NCBI GenBank assembly: GCA_045613065.1 | Contig: JAZLAH010000072.1 | Location: 1-64,000 of the forward strand | DNA from: Fimenecus sp045613065 | GTDB lineage: Bacteria > Bacillota > Clostridia > Oscillospirales > Acutalibacteraceae | Direction: 5' to 3' | DNA length: 64,000 bases | In this document: in pieces, positions 1 through 7,541 of the stretch | Numbering within the stretch: the first letter of the stretch is position 1 | Layout of the letters: each line of letters begins with the position of its first letter | Notes under the pieces: model-generated | Database searches by the model: none | Told to the model about the DNA's origin: nothing | What the model saw: only the letters and a program-made list of their open reading frames with translations | Made by a program: the position numbers and the translations under genes

Positions 1-124
1 TGATAACGTTGTTATGGACGTTGAACTCATCACTCCTATCGCTATCGAAGAAGGTCTTCGTTTCGCTATCCGTGAAGGCGGTAGAACAGTTGGTTCAGGT
101 GTTGTTACAAAGGTTAACGAATAA
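1..124 (+). CDS. tuf: Elongation factor Tu, C-terminal end (partial)
   Basis: Only the last 40 codons lie in the window (reading from base 2, stop TAA at 122-124). The peptide has the EF-Tu domain 3 ending, with VELITPIAIEEGLRFAIREG followed by GRTVGSGVVTKV, which is nearly invariant in bacteria. EF-Tu delivers aminoacyl-tRNA to the ribosome as a GTP complex. A strong terminator follows at once, so it ends its operon. Identity is secure from the tail alone; the start is outside the window. Confidence 0.97.
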   Translation, partial: DNVVMDVELITPIAIEEGLRFAIREGGRTVGSGVVTKVNE

Positions 125-147
125 TTCCTGATTATTCAACATTTTAT

Positions 148-175
148 GCCCCTACCTTTTGGTAGGGGCTTTTTC
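148..175 (+). terminator. Rho-independent terminator of tuf
   Basis: A perfect 9-bp stem (GCCCCTACC / GGTAGGGGC) with a TTTT loop, followed by TTTTTCT. It starts 23 bases after the tuf stop. Confidence 0.95.
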
Positions 176-190
176 TATCTTTATTCCGTA

Positions 191-219
191 TTGACTAAAG
201 ATAAAAAATGTTTTATACT
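191..219 (+). promoter_or_regulatory. Sigma-A type promoter for the DUF896 gene
   Basis: TTGACT (191-196), 17-bp spacer, TATACT (214-219), about 30 bases upstream of the DUF896 start codon. Confidence 0.75.
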
Positions 220-251
220 ATACAAGCACTAAAAACAAAGGAATGTATATA

Positions 252-464
252 ATGGAACAGAAAAAAATTGACAGAATAAATGAACTTGCGAAGAAAATGA
301 AAACAGTAGGTCTTACAGAAGAAGAAAAGGCAGAACAGGCTGTTCTTCGTCGTGAATATATTGATAGTTTTAAACGAAGCCTTACAGGTCAGCTTGATAA
401 TATGTACATTGTTGATGAAAAAGGCAACAAAACAAAGGTTGAACGCAAAAACATTAAAAAATAA
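252..464 (+). CDS. DUF896 (UPF0291, YnzC-like) small protein
   Basis: A 70-residue basic protein. The first part (INELAKKMKTVGLTEEEKAE, then EYIDSFKRSLTGQL) matches the DUF896 pattern: two helices forming a hairpin, as in Bacillus YnzC. The molecular role is not established; in Bacillus a relative is SOS-linked. An ATG nine bases further upstream (243) would overlap the AAAGGA ribosome-binding site, so the ATG at 252, 9 bases downstream of that site, is preferred. It has its own promoter and terminator, so it is probably monocistronic. Confidence 0.85.
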   Translation: MEQKKIDRINELAKKMKTVGLTEEEKAEQAVLRREYIDSFKRSLTGQLDNMYIVDEKGNKTKVERKNIKK

Positions 465-499
465 AAGTGAATATGTTGGGGTATAAAAGACTCAACAAC

Positions 500-546
500 T
501 TGACTAAACCGCTAAATGTAGTGTATAATATTTAGTGGTTTTTTTA
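500..546 (+). promoter_or_regulatory. Promoter overlapping a terminator hairpin, upstream of parE
   Basis: TTGACT (500-505), 18-bp spacer and TATAAT (524-529) form a good promoter for the topoisomerase genes. The same bases contain an 11-bp stem (507-517 with 530-540, one G-T pair) followed by a run of seven T, which would terminate the DUF896 transcript. Terminator and promoter therefore share one 45-bp stretch. Confidence 0.7.
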
Positions 547-584
547 TATTCACTAAAGATAATTTTTGGAAAAGGATGTAATGT

Positions 585-2570
585 ATGGCAAAGAAACCAT
601 CTTACGGTAATGAAAGTATATCTCAACTTAAAGGTGCTGACCGTGTAAGAAAGCGTCCTGGAGTTATTTTCGGTTCTGACGGTATTGACGGATGTCAGCA
701 CGCTGTTTTTGAAATTCTCTCAAACTCAATTGACGAAGCAAGAGAAGGCTATGGTGATAAGATAGTCGTAACACGTTTTCTTGATGGCTCTATTGAAGTT
801 CAGGATTTTGGTCGAGGTATTCCTGTTGACTATAATAAGAACGAAGGCTGTTATAACTGGGAACTTGTTTTCTGCGAATTGTATGCTGGTGGTAAATATG
901 ACACCAACGACGGAGGAAACTATGAGTATTCTTTAGGTCTTAACGGTTTGGGTCTTTGTGCAACACAGTACGCATCTGAATATATGGATGCTGAAATTCA
1001 TACAGGTGGTTTTAAGTATCTTCTTCACTTTGAAAAAGGTGAAATCGCAGGGGATATGATTAAAGAACCATATAATAAGCGTGATACAGGCTCACGTATC
1101 CGTTGGAAACCGGACCTTAAGGTGTTTACAGATATAAATATTCCTCTTTCATATTTTCAGGAAACAATCAAAAGACAATCTGTTGTAAATGCAGGTATTA
1201 AATTTATACTTAAGGACCAGATTTCAGCAAATTCATTTGAAACATATGAATATATTTATGACAATGGCATTACTGACTATGTAAAAGAGATTGCAGATGG
1301 TACAGAAATGTCATCAGTGCAGTATTGGTCAACTGAAAGAGTTGGTCGTGACCGTGAGGACAAAAAGGATTATCGTGTAAAGATTACAGCATCTCTTTGT
1401 TTTTCAAATAAAATTCAGCTTAAAGAGTATTACCATAACTCAAGTTTTCTTGAACATGGTGGTGCTCCTGAAAAAGCATTCAGAAATGCATTCGTATATC
1501 AGGTGGATAATTACCTTAAAACAAATGGTAAGTATGTTAAGAGTGATGCGAAAATTAACTATCAGGACGTTGAAGACTGCTTGATTTTCGTTGTATCTTC
1601 ATTCTCAACACAGACTTCTTATGAAAACCAGACTAAAAAGTCAATTACAAATAAATTCATTCAGGAAGCAATGACTGATTTCTTCCGTCAGCAACTTGAA
1701 ATTTATTTCCTTGAAAACAAACTTGACGCAGAAAAGATTACAAATCAGATTCTTATCAATATGCGTTCAAGAATTAAGGCTGAAAGCACAAGAATTAATA
1801 TTAAAAAGACATTACAGTCAAGTAATGATATGACAAGTCGTGTCGAAAAGTTCGTTGACTGTCGTAGCCGTGATGTTAATGAAAGAGAAATCTTCATAGT
1901 GGAAGGTGACTCTGCTCTTGGTGCTTGTAAACAGGCTCGTGACTCATCATTCCAGGCTATCATTCCTGTTCGAGGTAAGATTCTTAACTGTCTTAAGAGT
2001 GAATATGACAAGATTTTCAAAAGTGATATTATCGTTGACCTTATAAAAGTGCTTGGTTGTGGTGTTGAAGTAAATTCAAAGAAGAGTAAGGAAGTTTCTT
2101 CATTCAATATTGACGATTTAAGATGGAATAAAGTTATTATCTGTACCGACGCCGACGTTGACGGGTTCCAGATTAGAACACTTATTCTTACAATGATTTA
2201 CAGACTTATGCCAACTCTTATAAAAGAGGGTAAAGTTTATATTGCAGAATCACCACTTTATGAAGTCCGCTATAAAGACGAAACATGGTTCTGTTATACA
2301 GAAAAAGAAAAAGCAGACGTTTTAGCTGAACTTGGTAATGTGAAATACACAATTCAGCGTTCAAAAGGTCTTGGTGAAAACGATGCGGATATGATGTGGC
2401 TTACTACAATGAATCCGAAAACAAGACGACTTATTAAAATTGAGCCTGATTATAGTCCTGAAGCTGTTGCAGAAAAATTTGATTTGCTTTTAGGTGATAA
2501 TCTTCAGGGTAGAAAAGACCATATTGCTGAAAATGGTCATATGTATATTGAATTGGCAGATATTTCATAA
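585..2570 (+). CDS. parE: DNA topoisomerase IV-like subunit B (ParE/GyrB family ATPase)
   Basis: ATPase subunit of a type IIA topoisomerase that works with the next gene to decatenate or relax DNA. GHKL ATPase motifs are visible near the N-terminus (FEILSNSIDEA, residues about 43-52; DFGRGIP; LGLNGLG), then the transducer domain, and the TOPRIM metal site (EGDSA near residue 438; DADVDG near 521). At 661 residues it is the size of ParE, and lacks the insert of proteobacterial GyrB. A GAAAAGGA site precedes the ATG. The gap to parC is 14 bases, so the two are co-transcribed. Topo IV rather than gyrase is favoured because the partner lacks a GyrA box. Confidence 0.93.
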   Translation: MAKKPSYGNESISQLKGADRVRKRPGVIFGSDGIDGCQHAVFEILSNSIDEAREGYGDKIVVTRFLDGSIEVQDFGRGIPVDYNKNEGCYNWELVFCELYAGGKYDTNDGGNYEYSLGLNGLGLCATQYASEYMDAEIHTGGFKYLLHFEKGEIAGDMIKEPYNKRDTGSRIRWKPDLKVFTDINIPLSYFQETIKRQSVVNAGIKFILKDQISANSFETYEYIYDNGITDYVKEIADGTEMSSVQYWSTERVGRDREDKKDYRVKITASLCFSNKIQLKEYYHNSSFLEHGGAPEKAFRNAFVYQVDNYLKTNGKYVKSDAKINYQDVEDCLIFVVSSFSTQTSYENQTKKSITNKFIQEAMTDFFRQQLEIYFLENKLDAEKITNQILINMRSRIKAESTRINIKKTLQSSNDMTSRVEKFVDCRSRDVNEREIFIVEGDSALGACKQARDSSFQAIIPVRGKILNCLKSEYDKIFKSDIIVDLIKVLGCGVEVNSKKSKEVSSFNIDDLRWNKVIICTDADVDGFQIRTLILTMIYRLMPTLIKEGKVYIAESPLYEVRYKDETWFCYTEKEKADVLAELGNVKYTIQRSKGLGENDADMMWLTTMNPKTRRLIKIEPDYSPEAVAEKFDLLLGDNLQGRKDHIAENGHMYIELADIS

Positions 2571-2584
2571 GGAAGGGGGATATT

Positions 2585-4825
2585 ATGGCACGTAAAAAGA
2601 AAATTGATGTTCCAAAAGTGGAAGAAGAAAATATAAATGCACATATTATTGGTGCCGGTGATGTTGTTGAGCAGTTTATAACTGAAACTCTTGAAACCAA
2701 CTATATGCCTTATGCAATGAGTGTTATTATGTCCCGTGCAATTCCTGAAATTGACGGTCTCAAACCATCTCACAGAAAACTTCTTTATACAATGTATAAA
2801 ATGGGTCTTCTTAGTGGTGCAAGGGTAAAATCAGCAAATATCGTAGGTCGTACAATGCAGTTGAATCCTCATGGTGACGGTGCTATCTATGAAACGATGG
2901 TGCGTCTTTCAAAGGGTAATGAGAGTTTGTTGCATCCATATATTGACTCAAAGGGTAACTTTGGTAAGGCATATTCAAAAAATATGGCGTATGCTGCATC
3001 TCGTTATACTGAAGCAAAGTTAGAGGCTATTTCAGCTGAACTTTTCCGTGATATTGATAAAGATACAGTAGATTTTGTTGACAACTACGATGCTACTATG
3101 CAGGAACCTACTCTTTTGCCTGTATCATTCCCATCAATTCTTGTAAACTCAAATACAGGTATTGCTGTTGGTATGGCATCTTCAATTTGCTCATTCAATC
3201 TTCGTGAAATTTGCGAAACAACAATCGGACTTATTAAAAATCCTGATTTTGATATAACAGAAACCTTAAAAGCACCTGATTTTATCGGTGGTGGTAAAAT
3301 TATTTATGACCAGAATCAGATGAATGAAATCTTCCGTACCGGTCGTGGTGGCTTTAAAGTAAGAGCAAAATACGAATATGATAAAGCAAACAACTGTATT
3401 GATATTACAGAAATTCCTCCTACAACAACTGCAGAAGCAATTATTGATAAGGTTATTGAAAGAGTAAAGGCAAATGCTATCCGTGAAATAAGCGACATCC
3501 GTGACGAAACCGACAAAAAAGGTCTTAAAATCACAATTGACTTAAAGCGTGGCACAGATGTTGAAAAGCTTATGGCAAAGCTTTATAAAATGACAACACT
3601 TGAGGATACATTCTCCTGTAATTTCAATGTTCTTATTGCAGGTGTACCACAGGTGCTTGGTGTTGCAGATTTGCTTACTGAGTGGATTGCATTCCGTACA
3701 GAATGTGTAAATAGACGAGTTTACTTCGATTTGACAAGAGCAAAAGACAAACTCCATCTCTTGTTAGGTCTTCAGAAAATTCTTCTTGATATTGATAAAG
3801 CGATTAAAATTGTCCGTGAAACTGAAGAAGAAGCTGAAGTTGTACCTAATTTGATGATTGGTTTCGGTATTGATAAAATTCAGGCTGAATATGTTGCTGA
3901 AATCAAACTTCGTCACCTTAACCGTGAATATATTATGAAACGTCTTAATGATGTTGATGACCTTAAAAAGCAGATTGAGGATATGGAAGATATCCTTTCA
4001 AGCAAAGCAAGAGTTAAGAAAATTCTTGTTAATGAACTTAATCAGGTTATTGATAAATACGGTAAGGATAGATGTACAGAGATTATTTATGCTCAGGAAA
4101 TTGAAGATATGGAGGATGAATTGGAAGCAGTTCCTGATTATCCTGTTACTCTCTTTTTTACAAAGGAAGGATATTTCAAAAAGATTACTCCATTGTCACT
4201 TCGTATGAGTGGCGAGCATAAACTTAAGGAAAATGACGAGATTATCGCAACTGTTGAAACAACAAACAGCGTTGAGCTTCTTTTCTTTACTAATAAATGT
4301 CAGGTTTATAAGTCAAGGGCTTGTGAATTTGATGATACAAAGGCAAGTGTACTTGGTGATTATGTTGCTACAAAGCTTCAGATGGAGCCTGATGAAACTG
4401 CAACATTTATGGCTGTTGTGAAGGAGTACAAGGGATATATGCTCTTCTTCTTCCAGAATGGTAAGGTTGCAAAGGTTGATATTTCTGCCTATGAAACAAA
4501 GACAAATCGTAAAAAGCTTATTAAGGCTTATTCAGATAAGAGTCCTCTTGTAGGTGCAGTATATATTCCTGAAGATAAAGAACTTGTTATGAAATCAACT
4601 GCAGGTAGATACTTACTCTTTAATTCAGGTGCAATCTCTGCAAAAACTACAAAGGATAGTCAGGGTGTTGCTGTAATGAGCTTAAAGAAAGGTCATAGAG
4701 TTGAGTCTGTAACAGACTTCAACGACGGAATGTTTGCAAAACCAACTCGTTACAGAACAAAAAATCTCCCTGCAAATGGTGCAATACTCAGTGCAGAAGA
4801 CCAAGGAGAACAGTTGACATTCTAA
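2585..4825 (+). CDS. parC: DNA topoisomerase IV-like subunit A (ParC/GyrA family)
   Basis: DNA breakage-reunion subunit. The winged-helix region carries the catalytic tyrosine in AASRYTEAKL (Tyr141). The quinolone-determining segment reads NPHGDGAIYETM: a glycine (Gly99) sits where GyrA/ParC normally has serine, while the acidic residue four positions on is kept (Glu103). A coiled-coil tower follows, then a C-terminal domain of repeated beta blades (about 510-746) with no GyrA-box motif, which favours topo IV. GAAGGGGG precedes the ATG. It is the second gene of the parE-parC operon. Confidence 0.93.
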   Translation: MARKKKIDVPKVEEENINAHIIGAGDVVEQFITETLETNYMPYAMSVIMSRAIPEIDGLKPSHRKLLYTMYKMGLLSGARVKSANIVGRTMQLNPHGDGAIYETMVRLSKGNESLLHPYIDSKGNFGKAYSKNMAYAASRYTEAKLEAISAELFRDIDKDTVDFVDNYDATMQEPTLLPVSFPSILVNSNTGIAVGMASSICSFNLREICETTIGLIKNPDFDITETLKAPDFIGGGKIIYDQNQMNEIFRTGRGGFKVRAKYEYDKANNCIDITEIPPTTTAEAIIDKVIERVKANAIREISDIRDETDKKGLKITIDLKRGTDVEKLMAKLYKMTTLEDTFSCNFNVLIAGVPQVLGVADLLTEWIAFRTECVNRRVYFDLTRAKDKLHLLLGLQKILLDIDKAIKIVRETEEEAEVVPNLMIGFGIDKIQAEYVAEIKLRHLNREYIMKRLNDVDDLKKQIEDMEDILSSKARVKKILVNELNQVIDKYGKDRCTEIIYAQEIEDMEDELEAVPDYPVTLFFTKEGYFKKITPLSLRMSGEHKLKENDEIIATVETTNSVELLFFTNKCQVYKSRACEFDDTKASVLGDYVATKLQMEPDETATFMAVVKEYKGYMLFFFQNGKVAKVDISAYETKTNRKKLIKAYSDKSPLVGAVYIPEDKELVMKSTAGRYLLFNSGAISAKTTKDSQGVAVMSLKKGHRVESVTDFNDGMFAKPTRYRTKNLPANGAILSAEDQGEQLTF

Positions 4826-4859
4826 ATGCAAAATTCAAAATGCAAAGTGCAAAATGTAG

Positions 4860-4888
4860 GGGTCGCTGACCACAGCGTCCCGTTTTTA
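4860..4888 (+). terminator. Terminator of parEC; first copy of a hairpin repeat
   Basis: GGGTCGCTG, loop ACCA, CAGCGTCCC (one T-T mismatch) followed by GTTTTTA. The same hairpin, perfectly paired, occurs at 5787-5808, so it also belongs to a small dispersed repeat family. Confidence 0.75.
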
Positions 4889-4917
4889 TTGACAATAAAG
4901 AATTTAAGTGATATATT
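4889..4917 (+). promoter_or_regulatory. Sigma-A type promoter of the YfjL-like gene
   Basis: TTGACA (4889-4894), 17-bp spacer, TATATT (4912-4917), placed just after the preceding terminator and 32 bases before the ATG. Confidence 0.8.
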
Positions 4918-4949
4918 GAAAATACGATAAATCTAAAGGAGAGAAAACA

Positions 4950-5759
4950 ATGGAATCGAAAAAAGCAAAAATCATTTTTAGCTTTATTTTTGTTGTTTTG
5001 GTTATAGCGTGTGTGTTACCACTTGCTAATTCTCTTTTTGGTAATCCAATTTCATTAAATCTTGCTAAAAAATCAGCACTGGAATATATAGAAAGGGAGT
5101 ACCCTGATTCTGATTGCATAATTGAGGATGTATATTTTGATGGGAAGTATGCAGATTATGTTGCACACATTATTTCGCCAACGAAGGACCATATAGATTT
5201 TTCTTTGTATTTGAATTCCCAAGGAGAAATAAGGGTAATTGAATATTGGGTATCCCCGAGTTCATATGCAGATATTATGACCGAAGAACAAATAAAACAG
5301 ATGTATTTAACTGCTCATGATTTGTATGCAGAGTGGTTTAGCCCTAACAATAATCTTATTGTTGATTGGGATAATGTAACAATAATTGATGATATTGAAT
5401 ACTTTGAAGTGAATTCAACTGAAATAACATCTGTTGAAGAACTTAAAAAAGAGTTTGGAAAGTACTTTGACCGTGAAGACTTTGACGGAATAATTGACCG
5501 ATTTTATGTAATGCATAATGGGAAAATGTATGGAATGTCGTTTTTACTTGAAGGTGACGATATTCCGTGGGAAAGCCATAAAATGACCATAAATATTAAT
5601 ACAAACACAGAATGTGATTTCACAATAACGTCATATAACGGTGACGAAAAACAAGAATTGAATTATAGATTAAAAGTAATCGATGGAAATTGGAAGTTCA
5701 CAGGTGCGTTCCATTGGGTTACAACGGATACGCTAGTTTTAGTAGATAATAAAGAATAG
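4950..5759 (+). CDS. YfjL-like membrane-anchored protein of unknown function
   Basis: A 269-residue protein with one N-terminal hydrophobic segment (about 8-28, IIFSFIFVVLVIACVLPLA) after a basic start, so probably an extracytoplasmic protein with an uncleaved anchor. The following region (AKKSALEYIEREYPDSDCII, then YFDGKYADYVAHI) resembles the YfjL N-terminal domain of Bacillus; the second half is acidic and beta-rich. No catalytic motif is visible. A strong AAAGGAGAG site precedes the ATG. It stands alone with its own promoter; the domain assignment is from memory of the family pattern. Confidence 0.6.
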   Translation: MESKKAKIIFSFIFVVLVIACVLPLANSLFGNPISLNLAKKSALEYIEREYPDSDCIIEDVYFDGKYADYVAHIISPTKDHIDFSLYLNSQGEIRVIEYWVSPSSYADIMTEEQIKQMYLTAHDLYAEWFSPNNNLIVDWDNVTIIDDIEYFEVNSTEITSVEELKKEFGKYFDREDFDGIIDRFYVMHNGKMYGMSFLLEGDDIPWESHKMTININTNTECDFTITSYNGDEKQELNYRLKVIDGNWKFTGAFHWVTTDTLVLVDNKE

Positions 5760-5786
5760 ATAAAAAATAATAAATAATATTTGTAT

Positions 5787-5813
5787 GGGACGCTGACCAC
5801 AGCGTCCCGTTTG
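5787..5813 (+). terminator. Hairpin repeat, second copy
   Basis: Perfect 9-bp stem GGGACGCTG / CAGCGTCCC with loop ACCA, followed only by GTTTGA, so a weak terminator. Same hairpin as at 4860-4881. Confidence 0.55.
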
Positions 5814-5817
5814 ATAT

Positions 5818-5890
5818 AACAAAACCGACCGTCATTAAAACAGTCGGTACAGACAACTTCGCAAACGCAAGTTAACTTGTTGCTGTCTGC
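5818..5890 (-). ncRNA. Candidate small RNA, antisense to secG direction
   Basis: On the minus strand a perfect TATAAT (+ strand 5897-5902) would start an RNA near 5890. The RNA would hold a stem closed by CAGAC / GTCTG, then a 7-bp hairpin (CCGACTG / CGGTCGG, positions 5847-5825) followed by TTTTGTT, an intrinsic terminator. No convincing -35 box is present and no protein is encoded. It could instead be a lone terminator facing leftward. Confidence 0.35.
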
Positions 5891-5954
5891 AAAAGTATTA
5901 TATGAAGAGTAAATAAAAAAATTCATAAAAAAATAATATTTTTTCAAAAAAGAC

Positions 5955-5983
5955 TTGCATTTTTAATTTTGTTGTGGTAGAAT
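5955..5983 (+). promoter_or_regulatory. Promoter of secG
   Basis: TTGCAT (5955-5960), 17-bp spacer, TAGAAT (5978-5983); secG starts at 6026 behind a GGAGG site. Confidence 0.7.
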
Positions 5984-6025
5984 ATCAAGGCTGTTAAATA
6001 TAGATGGTTTGGAGGTTGACTCGTT

Positions 6026-6274
6026 ATGGCATGGTATCACATCGTTTTCGGCTTGGCACTTATTGTGTTAGCAGTTTTAATTGTTCTTTTTGTTCTTTTA
6101 CAGGAAGGTAATGAGCAGGGTCTCGGTGCCATTTCTGGTGGTTCTTCTGAATCTTTCTTTGGCAAGAACAAGGGCAGAACAGATGAAGCAAAGAAAGCAT
6201 TCCTTACAAAGATTTTTGCTGGAGCATTCTTAGTAATCGTTCTTGTTGCATCTATTGTAATGATTTTTGCATAA
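6026..6274 (+). CDS. secG: Preprotein translocase subunit SecG
   Basis: An 82-residue protein with two membrane segments (about 6-26 and 60-80) joined by a loop with the SecG signature (LLQEGNEQGLGAISGG followed by SFFGKNKGRT). SecG associates with SecYE and assists SecA-driven export. Length and topology are typical. It has its own promoter and stands directly upstream of tRNA-Lys, the prophage insertion point. Confidence 0.95.
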   Translation: MAWYHIVFGLALIVLAVLIVLFVLLQEGNEQGLGAISGGSSESFFGKNKGRTDEAKKAFLTKIFAGAFLVIVLVASIVMIFA

Positions 6275-6312
6275 TTAAAAATTAAAATCCCGATAATAAA
6301 TCGGGAATATAT

Positions 6313-6388
6313 GATCCACTAGCTCAGTTGGCAGAGCACTTGACTTTTAATCAAGGTGTCCGGAGTTCGAATCTCCGGTGGATCACCA
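6313..6388 (+). tRNA. tRNA-Lys (anticodon UUU)
   Basis: A 76-nt cloverleaf with encoded CCA. The acceptor stem GATCCAC pairs with GTGGATC; the D arm contains AGCTCAGTTGGCAGAGC; the anticodon loop CTTTTAA gives UUU; the T arm is GGAGTTCGAATCTCC. The gene is intact, although its 3' half is the prophage attachment core. Its original downstream terminator now lies beyond attR, 35 kb away. Confidence 0.97.
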
Positions 6389-6389
6389 A
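6342..6389 (+). repeat. attL core (3' part of tRNA-Lys)
   Basis: 48 bp running from the anticodon stem to one base beyond CCA. It is identical to 41756-41803. Bases flanking the core differ on both sides (T versus G before it, T versus A after it). Confidence 0.92.
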
Positions 6390-6392
6390 TTG

Positions 6393-6440
6393 AAAAACCT
6401 CGTAATTCCTTGATATATAAGGGCTTGCGAGGTTTTTGTT
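6393..6440 (+). terminator. Terminator after tRNA-Lys, supplied by the prophage
   Basis: AAAAACCTCG (6393-6402) pairs with CGAGGTTTTT (6428-6437), followed by GTTTTG. It is phage DNA beyond the attL core and replaces the host terminator displaced to attR. Confidence 0.8.
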
Positions 6441-6460
6441 TTGTAAAATATCATTTTTTA

Positions 6461-6526
6461 AAATGCATAAAAGTACATAAAAACACATAAAAACGCATAA
6501 AAATATCGTATAAAATGTCGTATAAA
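6461..6526. repeat. Tandem 10-bp repeats next to attL (candidate integrase arm sites)
   Basis: Four copies of AAANNCATAA at an exact 10-bp period (6461-6500), followed by two copies of TCGTATAAA (6506-6514 and 6518-6526). Periodicity of one helical turn so close to attL suggests arm-type binding sites for the integrase or an excision factor. No coding potential is seen. Confidence 0.5.
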
Positions 6527-6549
6527 TCTTTGCTTAATGGCGAAAATGC

Positions 6550-6583
6550 CTCCCCAGGATATTTTTTATCCTGGGGAGTTTTT
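6550..6583. terminator. Terminator at the left end of the prophage
   Basis: A 12-bp perfect stem (CTCCCCAGGATA / TATCCTGGGGAG) with a 5-base loop, followed on the + strand by TTTTTC. It lies just beyond the stop of the leftward gene ending at 6586 and probably also ends that transcript. Confidence 0.8.
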
Positions 6584-6585
6584 CT

Positions 6586-6804
6586 TTACAATTGACAGAG
6601 AAAATCTTCAATTACATCATCAAGGTGTATAAGTTCAACCTGGTAATTGTTTAAATCCTTTACCAAATGCTTTATTGCATTACGGTCATTTGTAATGTCT
6701 TTTACGATTTTTCCGTAGAATAGTTTTTCAAAACCTACGATGCCATAAGTTTTTACCGTCTTTTCTTCAATTTTTGTTAAGTGTGGGAACATAACATATT
6801 TCAT
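6586..6804 (-). CDS. DUF6514-like small protein
   Basis: A 72-residue protein with the pattern of Clostridia DUF6514 proteins: KTYGIVGFE early, then NAIKHLVKDLNNYQVELIHL and a terminal DDVIEDFL. The function is unknown. A GGAGGTGAG site lies 5 bases before the ATG. It is the last leftward gene before attL, separated from the lysis genes by a terminator, so it may be expressed on its own in the lysogen. Confidence 0.6.
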   Translation of the reverse strand: MKYVMFPHLTKIEEKTVKTYGIVGFEKLFYGKIVKDITNDRNAIKHLVKDLNNYQVELIHLDDVIEDFLCQL

Positions 6805-6874
6805 CTTCTCACCTCCAGTCTGCTCGGAGGCGTATATTTCAATTTTTTAATCGACAATTCTCAATAATATGTGA

Positions 6875-6918
6875 CAATGAAAAAGTCCCCTGCAAAGGTT
6901 TAATCCAATGCAGGGGAC
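6875..6918 (-). terminator. Terminator of the phage late/lysis operon
   Basis: A 10-bp stem (GTCCCCTGCA / TGCAGGGGAC, 6885-6894 with 6909-6918) which on the minus strand runs into CTTTTTCATTG. It lies just after the holin stop. Confidence 0.85.
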
Positions 6919-6930
6919 ATGTTATGTATT

Positions 6931-7230
6931 CTATTCTTTTTGTTTAAACTTGCTTATAATATCACCGAAATATTCTTTAATACCTTTATATCCATCATAA
7001 GCACCTGAAGAGGCAAGGCCTGAAATCAAACCAGCAAGTAATATATCAGGTGTAAATTTCCAAGAGTGCATCCACAGGCTTAAAATGACACCGAGAACGG
7101 CCATAATAAGAGGAATGAACTTATTGATTTTATCTGTTGTCACAATATTCTTGAGAATATATCCAACAACAAGACAAATCAAAACAATTGTAACGATTAA
7201 ATATTCTTTTAAAATTTCAATTGGATTCAT
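6931..7230 (-). CDS. Phage holin (Hol44 / phage_holin_5_2 type)
   Basis: A 99-residue membrane protein with hydrophobic segments at about 10-29, 39-54 and 65-77 and a charged C-terminus (GDIISKFKQKE). The segment GLISGLASSGAYDG resembles the conserved C-terminal turn of holin superfamily V proteins. It would make the membrane lesion that releases or activates the amidase encoded two genes upstream. An AAAGGAG site precedes the ATG. It is the final gene of the lysis block. Confidence 0.75.
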   Translation of the reverse strand: MNPIEILKEYLIVTIVLICLVVGYILKNIVTTDKINKFIPLIMAVLGVILSLWMHSWKFTPDILLAGLISGLASSGAYDGYKGIKEYFGDIISKFKQKE

Positions 7231-7242
7231 ATGTATTCTCCT

Positions 7243-7539
7243 TTACATTTCAATAATCTTGATACCATATTGCACGCAACATTCGTGCTCGATACGACAT
7301 CCACGAGCTTCTTTCCAACCTTTTGCAAAAACTGCAACATCGGCCGTGGAAAGTAATTCGAGTGACTTTCCTAAAAACCAAAGTGGTTTTGCTTCAGCAG
7401 GAGCATTCTGAAAGAATGAGTCAATAACTTCAGGGTTTTCAGTTGCTGATTCTTCCACTTTTTTAATCATTCGTTTTCTTTCTGATAAGATTTCCTCATC
7501 TGACTTATCACGCATAGGCTGTGAAATGAAAATTTTCAT
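7243..7539 (-). CDS. DUF4406 nucleoside 2-deoxyribosyltransferase-like protein
   Basis: A 98-residue protein beginning MKIFISQPMRDKSDEEI and ending GWKEARGCRIEHECCVQYG, the DUF4406 pattern, related to nucleoside 2-deoxyribosyltransferases (SQPM nucleotide-binding turn and the GCRIEH motif). These occur in many phages and may act in nucleotide salvage or DNA base metabolism; the substrate is unknown. It sits between amidase and holin, separated from the amidase by 2 bases, with AAGGAG upstream. Confidence 0.8.
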   Translation of the reverse strand: MKIFISQPMRDKSDEEILSERKRMIKKVEESATENPEVIDSFFQNAPAEAKPLWFLGKSLELLSTADVAVFAKGWKEARGCRIEHECCVQYGIKIIEM

Positions 7540-7541
7540 AA

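Noticed and set aside
5663..5947. 94-codon minus-strand frame near secG
   Set aside because: Runs antisense into the end of the YfjL-like gene, with low-complexity composition and no ribosome site; the structured sequence there is better explained as RNA.
6461..6526. CRISPR-like array
   Set aside because: Units are 10 bp with no spacers of constant length and no cas genes in the window.
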